IMG/VR virus record: IMGVR_UViG_3300033148_007408
Coordinates: 6,871 to 70,870 of that record
From: a virus
Direction: 5' to 3' (one strand)
DNA: 64,000 nucleotides
Part shown: positions 29,401 to 39,217 of the stretch, piece by piece
Numbering within the stretch: position 1 is the stretch's first letter
Layout of the letters: each line of letters begins with the position of its first letter
Made by a program: the position numbers and the translations under genes
Notes under the pieces: model-generated
Told to the model about the DNA's origin: nothing
Databases searched by the model: none
The model's input: the letters and a program-made list of their open reading frames with translations, nothing else

Positions 29401-29642
29401 GTGAAACTACTGTGTTGCAAGATGCTAATGATTCCGTTACAGCATTTTTGAACTCCGATAGTTTGGGTACTACAATAGACTCATCGGATATAGTTAATAA
29501 TTTATACACTGTGAGTGGGATAGATAGAGTTAGAATTATCAATTTTAGTAGTGCAACTGGCGGAAATAAATTAAGTATATCTGCTAATAAAAACGAATAT
29601 CTTAGAGCTGGAATCATAAATATAACCAAAGAAACTAGATAA
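26436..29642 (+). CDS. Baseplate wedge protein, J-like (gp6-like)
   Basis: This 1068-residue protein has an N-terminal half that follows the baseplate J-like family: a helical start with a TKPGTVARDVFIDAPSVQIS segment and a helix before the SDLVRLGSNYGLQKLQGSPA region. A strand region with a typical 'G..v..G..v.t..G..F.T' progression follows (ISSGTVVTARNGVTFKTTTN). The Gly-rich AFSGGTGLESDSEFRARVLS segment comes next; it contains the conserved 'GG.d.Es..e.R.R' motif. It forms the inner wedge heterodimers around the hub. The second half (from about residue 290) is beta-rich insertion or extension sequence, making it longer than P2 gpJ or T4 gp6. It lies 7 bases after the gp25-like gene. Confidence 0.87.
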   Translation: MTTFRTLNDIILSYIEYLRLIQNELDTKPGTVARDVFIDAPSVQISDLYDQLRNISSLQSLFSTSGSDLVRLGSNYGLQKLQGSPARGISVFTTNNLDLDIPISSGTVVTARNGVTFKTTTNSIISSSSSNVYRATAVRLRGDLDLAGITDIFAIEVNCEALVSGISGNIGRFSLISQNVPGISNITNLQAFSGGTGLESDSEFRARVLSVFAGSNTGTALGYESVIISNTNVKDVVVIVPGDPLLIRDGTQTTTNSAGDLIISEAGNGGKVDIYILGESKESAIDSFIYNDQSGLNEPTDSSNDVILGQQGADTTLDSSQRRVNLIASGVLPQQPISEIVTVSGSISGSNFISEYTNSVGEIKGNYKLIKDTGNLSGSPFGFDKLVWISDEIDLDNEDVTKGVFNGSDELSFSNVTKIQSANKNVLVTNENPTTSTSNRSSLILKHSPIKSVSRVVNITTGERYTITNQNPDGAVGSDNTTGRILISGSTLPIANDTLQADYTWVKEFDNVLDFDDLKNRNKFRSVQDSVDWSFGNFVKEELSSVASALGVFTIEVTDPISRVVKISSFDTENTIVSSGTITLSKVISNIIDITRISDGVEIFNTDLYNGTLSGTTSAILPTDTLAVDDDLVLVRFNATDIYISDAYGSGSFSDNVITLPEDTSYDGYVLATYVADVQSLVSSTDLSDLPIFDSGNNFLVSGVIAGYQPTSNIDLQNLRQAASNINITLSSIASSGNIVLTGTSFNKVTDALVTVISGNGYDIDLSASIKSDLDVSTIPSSVKMARVQKVERVNVNSSNIVTSTDNIFDIVNYRIRDDSYDLAVSIEDTSLGRLVVSLPRTEDNTSELLTTGDVLRITFYYVDTDDSEQIFFSRSGTQISNKIFSYISKIYVSSGFLNSSGSLSGEVAISNFNQPISNTTYLTNYSYTAPIEDERITVTFNANKLIELSTLAIEDARPITSDVLVKSAIPKDVDLTAYIVILSEFSDSETTVLQDANDSVTAFLNSDSLGTTIDSSDIVNNLYTVSGIDRVRIINFSSATGGNKLSISANKNEYLRAGIINITKETR

Positions 29643-29656
29643 TAGGGGTAACTCAT

Positions 29657-32600
29657 ATGGCCTTTTCTGTAGTTAGGGTAGTTGCTTTAACTGCTTCACA
29701 AATAACAGTGGTTTTTAATGACGATATAGATGAAGGCGTAGGTGTCAATAATATTACTGTTTCGTCTATTATCGATAGTGTTCCAAACACAACTGTTACA
29801 TCTGTTTCGGTAGATGGTGATGAAATAACGGCAAACTTCTTATCTATTTTTCCCGATGTTCAATATCGTATAGTATTTTCGAGCACAACGAGTCAAAACT
29901 TTCAATCTCTTGATGGCGAGAAGATAGTTGAAGATGGACACAGAAATGCACTGTTTATTGTTGGGCCGGAAGAAGCAAACTCTATTCAAGAAGATATGCT
30001 GGACTCTCTATCAATTATTTATGAGACCGAACAACCATCTCTGATAAAAGATTTAACCGCATCTACCGCTAATAGATTGCAGGATGTTGATGAAGCAATA
30101 TCTACTGTAAAATCGGCAAATTATCTGTCGGTTTTAGTCGAAGATGAACAAATGATACGAGGATCGGGCCCAACAGATCAGTTTTCTAACGGTGGTGTTT
30201 TTGAATTATCACGAGCAGGCTCTACTATAACTGGTGTAACGAAAAACAAAACTCTTCAATGGAATAGCGAAAGATATAACTCGTTTGTCACTAGTTCGTA
30301 TGTAATAGTCAATAATGTTTTGAAATTGATGAGCAATGATCCTGTTAGCTTACAATCTATAGACGTTATTAATGAAGAAGTAACCGACAATACAAATTTG
30401 GACAATTATTTTGACGGACTAACTATAAAGGTTGCAAATAAACCGGTGGTACAATTAATATCTGTTACATTAAAACGCGGCGCTTCTTATATTCCATACG
30501 ATATAAATAGATTTGGCTATACGCTAAAAACCAATAGATACGATACGGATCGTGCTTTAATTAATGTAAATCTTACGGACCAACAGATACAACTTTCATC
30601 TAGTTCCGTTTCGGACGATGAAGATTTTGTAACTCCTCGGTTTGACGACCGTATGTTTGTGTCGTATGTGTATAAAAACTTAGGAAGAGACGCAAGTCAA
30701 ATTAATTTATACACCATTAAACAGTCTGTCCGAAAATCTATCTCCTCTATTATTACTAGTTTTTACTTAGATAACGCACCAGTTGTTTTAAGTAATGACA
30801 CTGTCCCTGTATCGGGCGGAGTGTCGTTCTTAAATGCAATAGAATATGATGGTGCTCCGCCCTTTTCTACCTCTCATCCTGCTTTTTTGACCGAAATACC
30901 ATTTGATTTTGGAAAAACCCCCAAAAGCCCCGGACAATTTAGTGTTAATTATCCAACCGGACAAGTTTTGGTTTTCGGAGAAGATGCAGACAATCAAGGC
31001 ACCGGTGACAATCCCCCACTAGCAACATATTATTATCAAAACAAATTTGTAAGCGATTTAGATTTTACTTTTGACGGCGATACAAATGATTTAACTCTAA
31101 ACTCTACACGAAATATATCTGAAATGGAAGCAAAGGTGGCGTTTAAATATGAAGATTCATTTACCGAAAATGAAGATTTTAGATTCCTTTCGCACGTCGA
31201 GTCTCTTAACGAACGAGTTAATAACAAACTCACCTCAGAGTTTGCCATTCAGACCGACTATTTTCCCATAACTGATGTGTTTAGAGTATTTAACGAAACT
31301 ACTGGCGAAATTTACCCCATAACTAGGTTTAATGACACTACAATTAGTTTCTCCGGTAGAAAAGCACCAGAGCAACTAGAGGTTACACGAGAAAAGGCAT
31401 CTTTTGTATTATCAGATCAGGAAACGTTATTTGTTTCGGATGAGCTTACCAATGTTTATAATCTATACGTACTGAAAATAGAATTGGAAAATACGGGCGT
31501 CGGTGATAGCAAACAAAGATTTATAGGGGCAAATTTTGATTCGTCGGTATCATTTTCCGACGTTGATATTTTCAAAGAAGAAAGGTTCTATGAAGACTGT
31601 TTGTTTAGTAGCGTTACAACCAATATAGACAGGCTAATTTCTATAGGCGATTATTCCATAGATTATACCAATGGAATAGTTTATGTTGCCGTAGAAGACA
31701 GCCAAGATAGTGATTTGGGCCAAATATCATATAAGCACTCAAGAATACAGACTAAAAATGATCATATATTGAAAGCAAACAATATATATCGAAGTGGAAG
31801 TTCATTATCAAGTAACATAAGCACCTACACTCCTGTTGAAATTGCCGATGAAACAATATCAATATCGGGATTGGAGTCTGTCGGGGAAAGATTTATTAAC
31901 AACAATGCGTCTAGGGCAATTCTAATAGGAACATATCAAAGTGGCGAAGATGGTGTTACGACCAATGGTAGTAATTTATTTACCTCCAATAGTGCGACTT
32001 TTACTGCAGATGATGTTGGCAGAGCACTTATTATAGGAGCATCAACAAATACTCCAGTTCAGCAGGTGGAGATATCAACAATAATAAATAGCCATCAAGT
32101 TACTGTAGATGAGAGTATAACACATACTGGGGCCGATAGGGTCTGGGTTATATTGGATTTATCTACTGAAGCCGACAAAACCATTACACTAGAAAATGAT
32201 ATTATATCTGTTAGTAATATCTATCTGGTTAATCAACTTGGAACAGTTCCATTTTCTTCGCTGGATGGATATTATGATGTAAGTCGTGATTCGTTTAGTG
32301 GGAATATAATAACTTTGGGTGCCACTAACCCACTTTCAGTTGGAGAGGCAATAATAGTAAATTATAACTCTGGTAATATTTTTGTTGATTATCAATATCT
32401 CAAAGACGAAATGTTAGTATCTTATGAATATGGAAAAAACTCAATAGATTGGAGTATCAGTAATAGTTTAAGCGAGGATGATGAATATTTTGTGACATAT
32501 AAATATGGAGCACTGAGAGAGCCACTTTTATTAAACTTTGGCTCTTTAACACAAATACCGGTTTTAACAAACTTCCCATATGATTTTGACCGAGAAGTTT

Positions 32601-35600
32601 ATCGCTCTGTCGTTGGTGGAACTTTACAATCGTTCGTAAAGGGCCCAACCATACCCTCTATGGAAAAATTAGTAGAATCTTTTACAAATGTTACCCCCAC
32701 TATAACCGAATATGCTTTTAGTAATTGGGTGCTAGGAAGAGATTACCTAAATCTAAATGTTGCGAAATCAGAAACATCAGCCAAATTTGATGTTGGAAAA
32801 TTCGGAAATGGTGTTAAAATTGAAACAGGGCAAAATATACAAATCTCCGCATTATCGCATTTGAGATTAGAAGAGGGGACTTTGGAAACTTGGGTTAGAC
32901 CATCGTGGAAGGGACTAGATAATGATGCCACAATAACCTTTGATTTATACAAAGATGGTTATAGGACGGCGGATAATGTGTTTATAGGTTTTGATGCTCA
33001 AAATCCTGACGAGATTCCATTTGATTTGTTAGCATCAAGCACCTCTGTTATAGGACAGCCGAAAAATATAGACTCTAGTGTGGGATATTTTATATGGTAT
33101 GATGAGTTTGCCAACCAGTGGAATTTAAGATGGAGAGAGACTAACGATTCAACGCACGATTTTGTCGGAACTATTACCACTAGCGGGGAATTATTTAATA
33201 TAGAAAAACCAACGAGCGACGGTTATGATTTAAATGAGATTACTGATTTAATAACCAGTTCTATTAAAATAATAGATTTTTCCGCCGAAATAGATGGATA
33301 CGAACCCTCTGGGGATTATTCAAGTGATGGTTTATTATTTTCATCCGGCGACATTCATTATGTTTTAGATATGGCTGGTGCTTCTGATGCAAATCGATTT
33401 TCAATATTCAAAGATGGTGTAGGTTATTTGAACTTTAGAATAATAGACAATAGCAAAGAGTTAGGTAATGATGCTAGAATATGCAACATATCCGAGTATG
33501 TGGGTGGTTGGAGCGCGGGAAGCTTACATCATGTTGCTGTTTCTTGGAAACTTAATTCATATAATGAAAATGACGAAATGCATCTTTTTATTGACGGACA
33601 AGAATCCCCAAATCTGTTTAAATATGGCGGAAATCCCAGTGCATCAAGCCAATATGATTTTGGTGATGTCGGAGAAGAGATAGTTGTGTCTATTGCCACC
33701 CGACCTACAGTTGGGGGATATGATGGCGTTTCAGAAGCAGGCTCTACTTTATTTAGGTCCGTAGATATAGATTTTGAGTCACGCGGTGTTTTGGTCGGCG
33801 ACAACCTATATGTATTAGAAGAAAACGCGGATGGCACAGAAGATTCTTTAGGTGGAATCTATACTATTGTTGGTGTAGGATCAAATACACTAAGTTTGAA
33901 TCGTGCTCTTACTCTTTCATTGGGAAATATAGATTTTAGTGTTAATCCAATCGCACAAGAGGTTGCTACTGCTTTAAACTTGCAAAAGTTTGGAATATAT
34001 ACGACTGACGCAGATGGAAGCGAAACGGAACTTCAAGGTCTTAATGCTTCGGAACCAGATTATTCAGTGTCTCGTGGAACATACGATGCTCATATATTAA
34101 CAGTAATGGATGGCGTGGATGTTGGTGATGCGATTACTATTAAAACTTTTGGTCTTGTATTTAGAAGATGTAAAGATCAAATATTTGTATATGAAAATAA
34201 TGAAAGTCAAATAAGGACAAACTCTCCTTATCCCGCTACATTGGGCGATGTAGATATAACTGCTATATTATTATCTAAAAGGTTGGTAAGTCAATATAAT
34301 GATGAATTTACTCTATTGGAAAATGGCTCATTATTCGCATCTTATGGTGGTGATGGGTATGATTCACAATTTAGAGATGGATATGTGTATGGAGATGGAT
34401 ATGTGTGTCAGCCTAGCAACCAAACTAAGGGCCGTCGGGTGTCTCTTACTTTATCCGGCGACAATATTAACTACGGAGTAAATAAAGGAAATAGGGCAAT
34501 TTTAACCGGAGAAACATATAATGGAGATCTGGAAGAGACTTTATATTTTACTGAAAACGGAACAGTTACCACATCCGAATATTGGTTAAACATCGAATCT
34601 GTTCAAATATATGTAATTCCAATAGATTCATCGGAACATGCCGGAACATTAGAAATTAGGGAGTTCAAGCCAATAAATGAATCGGAAAATAATGGTGATT
34701 TTGCCTCAATTGCCAATTATGAAAATGGAATATTCTCACTTGAAATTTTTGGTTCTGGTGGTTTAGATTTCGATCTAACCTCTTGTTCTTATGAAATAGA
34801 CTATCCTACATTTCTTAAGATAAATATAGACACGATTCCCGATACATTATTTTTTGGCAGTGATTTTGAGGAAAATAATGAGTTCGATGGCACTATGGAT
34901 GAATTACGTATATTAAATGTTATGTATGGTGATTTAAGAACTGGAGACACTTCGTCCGATGGCAAAAATATTACATCAGATTACAATAAGATTGCATCTT
35001 TTGTTAAGGACAATAATACTACATTATTGATGCATTTTAATGATTCTGTGGCTGATTCTGCCGACTATGTAGATTCTTTTGATTCTGGATTTGAGGTGGC
35101 GGAGAGTGTAAATAGTTTATTTGGGAATGCCATTAGAGTTTCAGAAGATAAAAAATACGAAATAGGCAATGCAACCAATATATTTAACAACAACGAAGGA
35201 ACCATTGAGTTTTGGGTAAGTCCATTGATAGAACCTCAAGAAGATCCGACTCTTCGCTATTATATCGATATTTCCTCATCAGTCGAAGAAGAGGTTGGGT
35301 CCTACACAAAACTTAATCTTATAACATCTAGAAGAATTAAAGAAGTAATTAGTATTTATTTACTGTCGGATATAAAAAACATAGGAATAGATTATTTCGT
35401 TGGAGGAAGTGTTTCTAATGTGGATGGAAAAACAATAACCCTAGGAACGCCACTTCCGTCCCAAAATACAAACGTCAAGGTTAGATATGTTCCGTTGGGC
35501 GTAAGTGGTGATAGAGTGTCTATATTCAAAAGCAAAGAGGGAGCCATTAACTTCTTTTTGAAAGCAGAAGAAGTAGAACATATGATAACCATGCAGGTTG

Positions 35601-36214
35601 ATTGGGACAGAAACACATGGCATCGAGTAATGGTAATGTGGAAAACTAATAATTCAGATAATAATGATCGCATACGACTTTTTGTAGATGGAACGGAACG
35701 AGGAACTATTAAGTATGGAACTGGTTTATTATATGGAACCGGCGTAATATATGGGCAGGCAGAAATAAGACCGGGAGTTAATAGGTTCGTTGTTAGTGAT
35801 ATAAACCTACTGGACACTTTCTCAAAAATACACATAGGGACAGATTTTTATGGTGTAAATAATGCTATGGCACGGATAGACAATATAAGATTCTCAGACG
35901 AACAACGACTTTCATCCATTAAAACAGTTGGTTATGATGTGCTGGACACAAACTATAATAGTAATGACAGTTTAGCCAATCCAGTAGTAAGCGATTTAAT
36001 AACTACGCTGTTGGTGAACTTCGACAAAGAAATACAAATAATTGATGATTTAGTGACTTTGATGAACTCAAATCGGGGCTTATTTAGGTTTAAGATTGAA
36101 GTAGTGGATAGTTTTGGTAAGATAGGAGATGATGCCGTGCTTAGACAATTGTTGGTTGATTTAATAAATACATTAAAACCTGCTAATAGTGAAGCAATTG
36201 TAGAGTTCATTTAA
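29657..36214 (+). CDS. Giant baseplate/tail appendage protein with two LamG-like domains
   Basis: At 2185 residues this is the largest gene in the window. It follows the J-like wedge gene, a place often held by gp7-like wedge or appendage proteins. Residues 1-100 are an Ig/fibronectin-like start. Two concanavalin A/LamG-type beta-sandwiches are visible. One is at about 1060-1330 (RLEEGTLETWVRPSWKGLDN and LHHVAVSWKLNSYNENDEMH, then LFIDGQ). The other is at about 1840-2090 (NEGTIEFWVSPLIEPQEDP and RNTWHRVMVMWK, then IRLFVDGTERG). Such domains usually bind glycans. The intervening regions are beta-rich. The C-terminal 60 residues are helical. It may be a peripheral baseplate protein or fibre; binding to host glycans is inferred. 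Confidence 0.65.
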   Translation: MAFSVVRVVALTASQITVVFNDDIDEGVGVNNITVSSIIDSVPNTTVTSVSVDGDEITANFLSIFPDVQYRIVFSSTTSQNFQSLDGEKIVEDGHRNALFIVGPEEANSIQEDMLDSLSIIYETEQPSLIKDLTASTANRLQDVDEAISTVKSANYLSVLVEDEQMIRGSGPTDQFSNGGVFELSRAGSTITGVTKNKTLQWNSERYNSFVTSSYVIVNNVLKLMSNDPVSLQSIDVINEEVTDNTNLDNYFDGLTIKVANKPVVQLISVTLKRGASYIPYDINRFGYTLKTNRYDTDRALINVNLTDQQIQLSSSSVSDDEDFVTPRFDDRMFVSYVYKNLGRDASQINLYTIKQSVRKSISSIITSFYLDNAPVVLSNDTVPVSGGVSFLNAIEYDGAPPFSTSHPAFLTEIPFDFGKTPKSPGQFSVNYPTGQVLVFGEDADNQGTGDNPPLATYYYQNKFVSDLDFTFDGDTNDLTLNSTRNISEMEAKVAFKYEDSFTENEDFRFLSHVESLNERVNNKLTSEFAIQTDYFPITDVFRVFNETTGEIYPITRFNDTTISFSGRKAPEQLEVTREKASFVLSDQETLFVSDELTNVYNLYVLKIELENTGVGDSKQRFIGANFDSSVSFSDVDIFKEERFYEDCLFSSVTTNIDRLISIGDYSIDYTNGIVYVAVEDSQDSDLGQISYKHSRIQTKNDHILKANNIYRSGSSLSSNISTYTPVEIADETISISGLESVGERFINNNASRAILIGTYQSGEDGVTTNGSNLFTSNSATFTADDVGRALIIGASTNTPVQQVEISTIINSHQVTVDESITHTGADRVWVILDLSTEADKTITLENDIISVSNIYLVNQLGTVPFSSLDGYYDVSRDSFSGNIITLGATNPLSVGEAIIVNYNSGNIFVDYQYLKDEMLVSYEYGKNSIDWSISNSLSEDDEYFVTYKYGALREPLLLNFGSLTQIPVLTNFPYDFDREVYRSVVGGTLQSFVKGPTIPSMEKLVESFTNVTPTITEYAFSNWVLGRDYLNLNVAKSETSAKFDVGKFGNGVKIETGQNIQISALSHLRLEEGTLETWVRPSWKGLDNDATITFDLYKDGYRTADNVFIGFDAQNPDEIPFDLLASSTSVIGQPKNIDSSVGYFIWYDEFANQWNLRWRETNDSTHDFVGTITTSGELFNIEKPTSDGYDLNEITDLITSSIKIIDFSAEIDGYEPSGDYSSDGLLFSSGDIHYVLDMAGASDANRFSIFKDGVGYLNFRIIDNSKELGNDARICNISEYVGGWSAGSLHHVAVSWKLNSYNENDEMHLFIDGQESPNLFKYGGNPSASSQYDFGDVGEEIVVSIATRPTVGGYDGVSEAGSTLFRSVDIDFESRGVLVGDNLYVLEENADGTEDSLGGIYTIVGVGSNTLSLNRALTLSLGNIDFSVNPIAQEVATALNLQKFGIYTTDADGSETELQGLNASEPDYSVSRGTYDAHILTVMDGVDVGDAITIKTFGLVFRRCKDQIFVYENNESQIRTNSPYPATLGDVDITAILLSKRLVSQYNDEFTLLENGSLFASYGGDGYDSQFRDGYVYGDGYVCQPSNQTKGRRVSLTLSGDNINYGVNKGNRAILTGETYNGDLEETLYFTENGTVTTSEYWLNIESVQIYVIPIDSSEHAGTLEIREFKPINESENNGDFASIANYENGIFSLEIFGSGGLDFDLTSCSYEIDYPTFLKINIDTIPDTLFFGSDFEENNEFDGTMDELRILNVMYGDLRTGDTSSDGKNITSDYNKIASFVKDNNTTLLMHFNDSVADSADYVDSFDSGFEVAESVNSLFGNAIRVSEDKKYEIGNATNIFNNNEGTIEFWVSPLIEPQEDPTLRYYIDISSSVEEEVGSYTKLNLITSRRIKEVISIYLLSDIKNIGIDYFVGGSVSNVDGKTITLGTPLPSQNTNVKVRYVPLGVSGDRVSIFKSKEGAINFFLKAEEVEHMITMQVDWDRNTWHRVMVMWKTNNSDNNDRIRLFVDGTERGTIKYGTGLLYGTGVIYGQAEIRPGVNRFVVSDINLLDTFSKIHIGTDFYGVNNAMARIDNIRFSDEQRLSSIKTVGYDVLDTNYNSNDSLANPVVSDLITTLLVNFDKEIQIIDDLVTLMNSNRGLFRFKIEVVDSFGKIGDDAVLRQLLVDLINTLKPANSEAIVEFI

Positions 36215-36250
36215 ACGTATTATATATAACTTTTCTTGTCTTGTCATACA

Positions 36251-36263
36251 TGGTATAATATAA
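36251..36263 (+). promoter_or_regulatory. Promoter-like motif, class 2 (TGGTATAATATAA)
   Basis: An extended -10-type sequence, TGGTATAATATAA, lies 49 bases before the next gene, in the first clear gap after the J-like/LamG run. It differs at one position from the copy at 55.80 kb. TTTCTT 16 bases upstream of TATAAT is a poor -35, consistent with an extended -10 or phage-specific promoter. Confidence 0.6.
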
Positions 36264-36311
36264 CGCCATTTCTTAAAAAAACAAGTAAAAAGCGACATAG
36301 GAGATAAAAAA

Positions 36312-38117
36312 ATGAGTCATATGATTTATTCACGAAATAATTTCTTCGACGGCCAAGAAATATTCGAGGAAGAGATGGATTTGGAGCAAAATGCTTGGCA
36401 CGGTACTTTAGCCGGCAATGTGGATTTTATTTCTGGCAGCGGCGTAGAGAAAGAATATTCCACGCAAAGAGTTTTATTTGACACTGATTCGGCTCCTGCA
36501 TCTGTTCAAACATTAATAAGTACGCAAAACTTTGATGGAGAGCCCTTGTATGAAACTGATTCATTCGGCAGCACTGTGTTTTTACAGCCATCGGATTCGA
36601 CTCAAGGAAATCAGATGGAAATAGAAATAAGCGGATCTTCTTTAGATGGGACGCCCCTTCTCAAAGTTTATTTATTCGGTACAATTTTTGATGGGGAGTT
36701 TAAAGAAGAGGTAATGATATTTGATTCAAATTCCAGTCATATCACTCAAAATTATTTTACTACTGTTGTTGCTATTATGACTCAAGATTTTAGAGGAAAT
36801 CAAAATACTCTTGTGGACGGAGTGGCAAGTAGAAATAACGGAGGCAGGCTTAAGATCTTGGAAGCATTACCTATGGCCGTTGCTTATGATTCTATAATGG
36901 TTCAACAGGCACGAGAACCCAACCAAGACTATGTAGATTTCAAGCCGGCTACCCTATTTAAAACTTTGGATATTTTGCTGGATGAAATTGCGGCAGAGGG
37001 AGGAAAGGACAAAGACGATCTGGAAATAAACATGACATCCACTGACACACGAAAGCTTGAATCAGAACAAACGGGTGTAATTATAGGGCAGAAGTTTAAA
37101 GCGACAACCAATAATATACAAAAAATAACTATATTGCTTGCCGTAGAGGAAAGAACATTAGTACCAGAGTCCGTAAAGTATGATTGGTCTGGAGATATAG
37201 TTGTTGGAATAAGAGCGTTACAGACTACTACATCCTGTCCTACCGATATAATACCAAACTCTCAAATTGAATTCGACCCAGAGCCATCCTCAATAGCGGA
37301 AGTATCATTCAGTAAAGCAGAGTTAGAAGATCTTGGTGTGGTACTTACAGACACGGCACAAGAGGTTGATTTTGTATTCACTCAATCTTTATTGGCAAAC
37401 CCAAATCTATCGCCAAGTATTATTCCGAGTTCTTATTATGTTTTAACCATTAGACGATCAGGAAATGTTAGAACTGGAAATATAATACTACAAGAGGCGG
37501 CGAATACTACTGCGGACCCAACTGAAACTGATGAAATGATGATGACCGTATTCTCACAAAATAAATGGACTGATATTCCGGAAAATGATTTGTGGTTTCA
37601 GATTCACACAGATGCCGTTAGAATTGTTGACGGCACAGCAATAGACACGGGAGTTGCCATTACCTCACCCAAAGTTAAAGAAAATACAAGCACCGGCCTT
37701 AACGAGCCATATGTTGAGGGACATCATAGTTTTATTAACGTTTCGGATAATGATTACAATTATATCATAGTTCAGAAGTCTAACGAATTTACCGATACGG
37801 TTAGTCACCCCTCTACTGGAAACTTGGTATTTTCGAGAATTAATGATGCTCCAGAAATTGCAGTGGTGGCGGAGTCTACTTTAACTACCTTGATTTCTGC
37901 TGGCAATAAACCCATAGTTCTCGCTGCGGTTCAAGACACAAATCCGGTAAGTAATGAAACTATAACTGGATATACTTTATTTCCGGGGCTTGCGGGAACG
38001 AATACTTTTACGTTTATTGCTCCTTCTTCTGACATTACAGTAAATAATTTAGTTGGGTCTATTTTGGTGCCTAATACCGATGAGCCTGACCTAAAGCAGA
38101 CTCATACGGCGATATAA
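36312..38117 (+). CDS. Tail/baseplate-associated structural protein (N-terminal part of a frameshifted gene)
   Basis: The N-terminus of this 601-residue protein, MIYSRNNFFDGQEIFEEEMD, is of a type often seen in phage tail and baseplate accessory proteins ('..FFDGQ.l...d...eq'). The rest is beta-rich without a recognised domain. The frame ends in DEPDLKQTHTAI, but the -1 frame continues meaningfully from DLK with a dockerin-like sequence (see next gene), so the functional protein is probably about 930 residues. Its own class 2 promoter-like element and a good spacing to the ATG suggest a separate transcription unit that runs to the terminator at 39.15 kb. The role on the particle is unknown. 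Confidence 0.65.
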   Translation: MSHMIYSRNNFFDGQEIFEEEMDLEQNAWHGTLAGNVDFISGSGVEKEYSTQRVLFDTDSAPASVQTLISTQNFDGEPLYETDSFGSTVFLQPSDSTQGNQMEIEISGSSLDGTPLLKVYLFGTIFDGEFKEEVMIFDSNSSHITQNYFTTVVAIMTQDFRGNQNTLVDGVASRNNGGRLKILEALPMAVAYDSIMVQQAREPNQDYVDFKPATLFKTLDILLDEIAAEGGKDKDDLEINMTSTDTRKLESEQTGVIIGQKFKATTNNIQKITILLAVEERTLVPESVKYDWSGDIVVGIRALQTTTSCPTDIIPNSQIEFDPEPSSIAEVSFSKAELEDLGVVLTDTAQEVDFVFTQSLLANPNLSPSIIPSSYYVLTIRRSGNVRTGNIILQEAANTTADPTETDEMMMTVFSQNKWTDIPENDLWFQIHTDAVRIVDGTAIDTGVAITSPKVKENTSTGLNEPYVEGHHSFINVSDNDYNYIIVQKSNEFTDTVSHPSTGNLVFSRINDAPEIAVVAESTLTTLISAGNKPIVLAAVQDTNPVSNETITGYTLFPGLAGTNTFTFIAPSSDITVNNLVGSILVPNTDEPDLKQTHTAI

Positions 38118-38158
38118 ACCGCTCTGGAGAAATCGATGCCGACGACGTAACTCGATGT

Positions 38159-39097
38159 TTGGAAATCGGAGATATTGTTGCCGGAGATGGATATTCTGAA
38201 GATCTGGCCACCGGTTCTTTGGGTTCTGATAATCAACTGGCCGGCCTACTAGCTGGCAACGTAACAATGGTTGAAATCATCAGAGCAGACGTATTGGATG
38301 TTGGGCTTGTAACAACAGCATCAGCGGCAGCGATACAACAACACATTTCTTTAGGGACGGCGTTTGCTGCGGGAACTACATTTACGCGAGTAATGCTGAC
38401 AGTGGAAAGCGTCATCAATCCACTTACAACAAGCCCAGATATAGAGGGTGGTGATACTGCGTTCAACACAGTTCCGTTTTCAGATATACCTTTCCGGATA
38501 GATTTCATTCCGCTGTGGTCCGAAAGTAATATCGCGGTAACGGATTTGAGACGATTTGTACCGAAAACACTTACTGAGATTGCCACTACCGATATTACAG
38601 GAACAACAAAAAGCGGAGGAAAGAACATTGCGCTCGTTCCGGATGATCTAATTTTGACAGGTGATTTATTGGACGAAGATAGCAATCCGAAGAAGATAGA
38701 TTTAGAGACAACGAATATTACGATTACTTTGCCTGAAGGTGATACGATTGGAGAAATTGATATTTTCAACAACTACATAAAAAACATTATGTATTTTTCA
38801 GATGGTACGTTGGTTAGTTCGAGTGCTCTTACAGACGAGCAGATTCGTATAGACGCTGCGATACAAAGTTTATATAAATCGGATGGATATTCTGATCAAG
38901 TCGAGAATATCGCCGTTTTATATACTTCGTCATCGGGGATATTGCGTATTAATGCAACAAGTGTGCAGAATGTAGTTACGAGCGCCGAACAGAAAACGAG
39001 AATAGTGCTTTCCGTATCCCTCAAAAAAGCAGGATTTAGAAACGCCGAAGTTGATATTTCTGCCACTGATGTTGACGAATTGCTGATTCCGCTGTAA
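38159..39097 (+). CDS. C-terminal part of the frameshifted tail protein, with dockerin-like EF-hand pair
   Basis: The only start codon in this frame is a TTG at 38159 without a ribosome site, but the frame is open from 38090 and overlaps the upstream gene. Read from there it gives GDINRSGEIDADDVTRCLEI, a calcium-loop pattern (D, N, S, G, I, D spacing) typical of dockerin type I. A second loop follows about 48 residues later (ADVLDVGLVTTASAAAIQQH). The rest is beta-rich, ending with strands like TRIVLSVSLKKAGFRN. Joining the frames needs a -1 shift at CTA AAG. Programmed slippage on A-AAG, a true mutation, or an assembly error would each explain it. It ends just before an intrinsic terminator. 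Confidence 0.65.
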   Translation: MEIGDIVAGDGYSEDLATGSLGSDNQLAGLLAGNVTMVEIIRADVLDVGLVTTASAAAIQQHISLGTAFAAGTTFTRVMLTVESVINPLTTSPDIEGGDTAFNTVPFSDIPFRIDFIPLWSESNIAVTDLRRFVPKTLTEIATTDITGTTKSGGKNIALVPDDLILTGDLLDEDSNPKKIDLETTNITITLPEGDTIGEIDIFNNYIKNIMYFSDGTLVSSSALTDEQIRIDAAIQSLYKSDGYSDQVENIAVLYTSSSGILRINATSVQNVVTSAEQKTRIVLSVSLKKAGFRNAEVDISATDVDELLIPL

Positions 39098-39128
39098 AAA
39101 AGCACAATTAAAATAATAGGTTAGGATT

Positions 39129-39172
39129 AAAAGCCTCTGTTGAAAAAAAGTCAAAAAAACAGAGGCTTTTTT
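39129..39172 (+). terminator. Intrinsic terminator closing the tail module
   Basis: A perfect 13-base inverted repeat (AAAAGCCTCTGTT and its complement) with a 16-base A-rich loop runs into a run of six T. It lies about 30 bases after the last tail gene and directly before the next promoter-like element. Confidence 0.93.
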
Positions 39173-39177
39173 GCGTC

Positions 39178-39202
39178 AATCTATCAATAATCCGGATATA
39201 GT
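39178..39202 (+). promoter_or_regulatory. Promoter-like motif, class 1, copy B
   Basis: AATCTATCAATAATCCG is followed by GATATAGT. The 17-base first part is identical to copy A. TATAGT is a good -10, and a GAGGAG ribosome site follows within 15 bases. It lies immediately after the terminator and drives the GIY-YIG gene. Confidence 0.65.
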
Positions 39203-39217
39203 ATAGAGGAGACAAAA

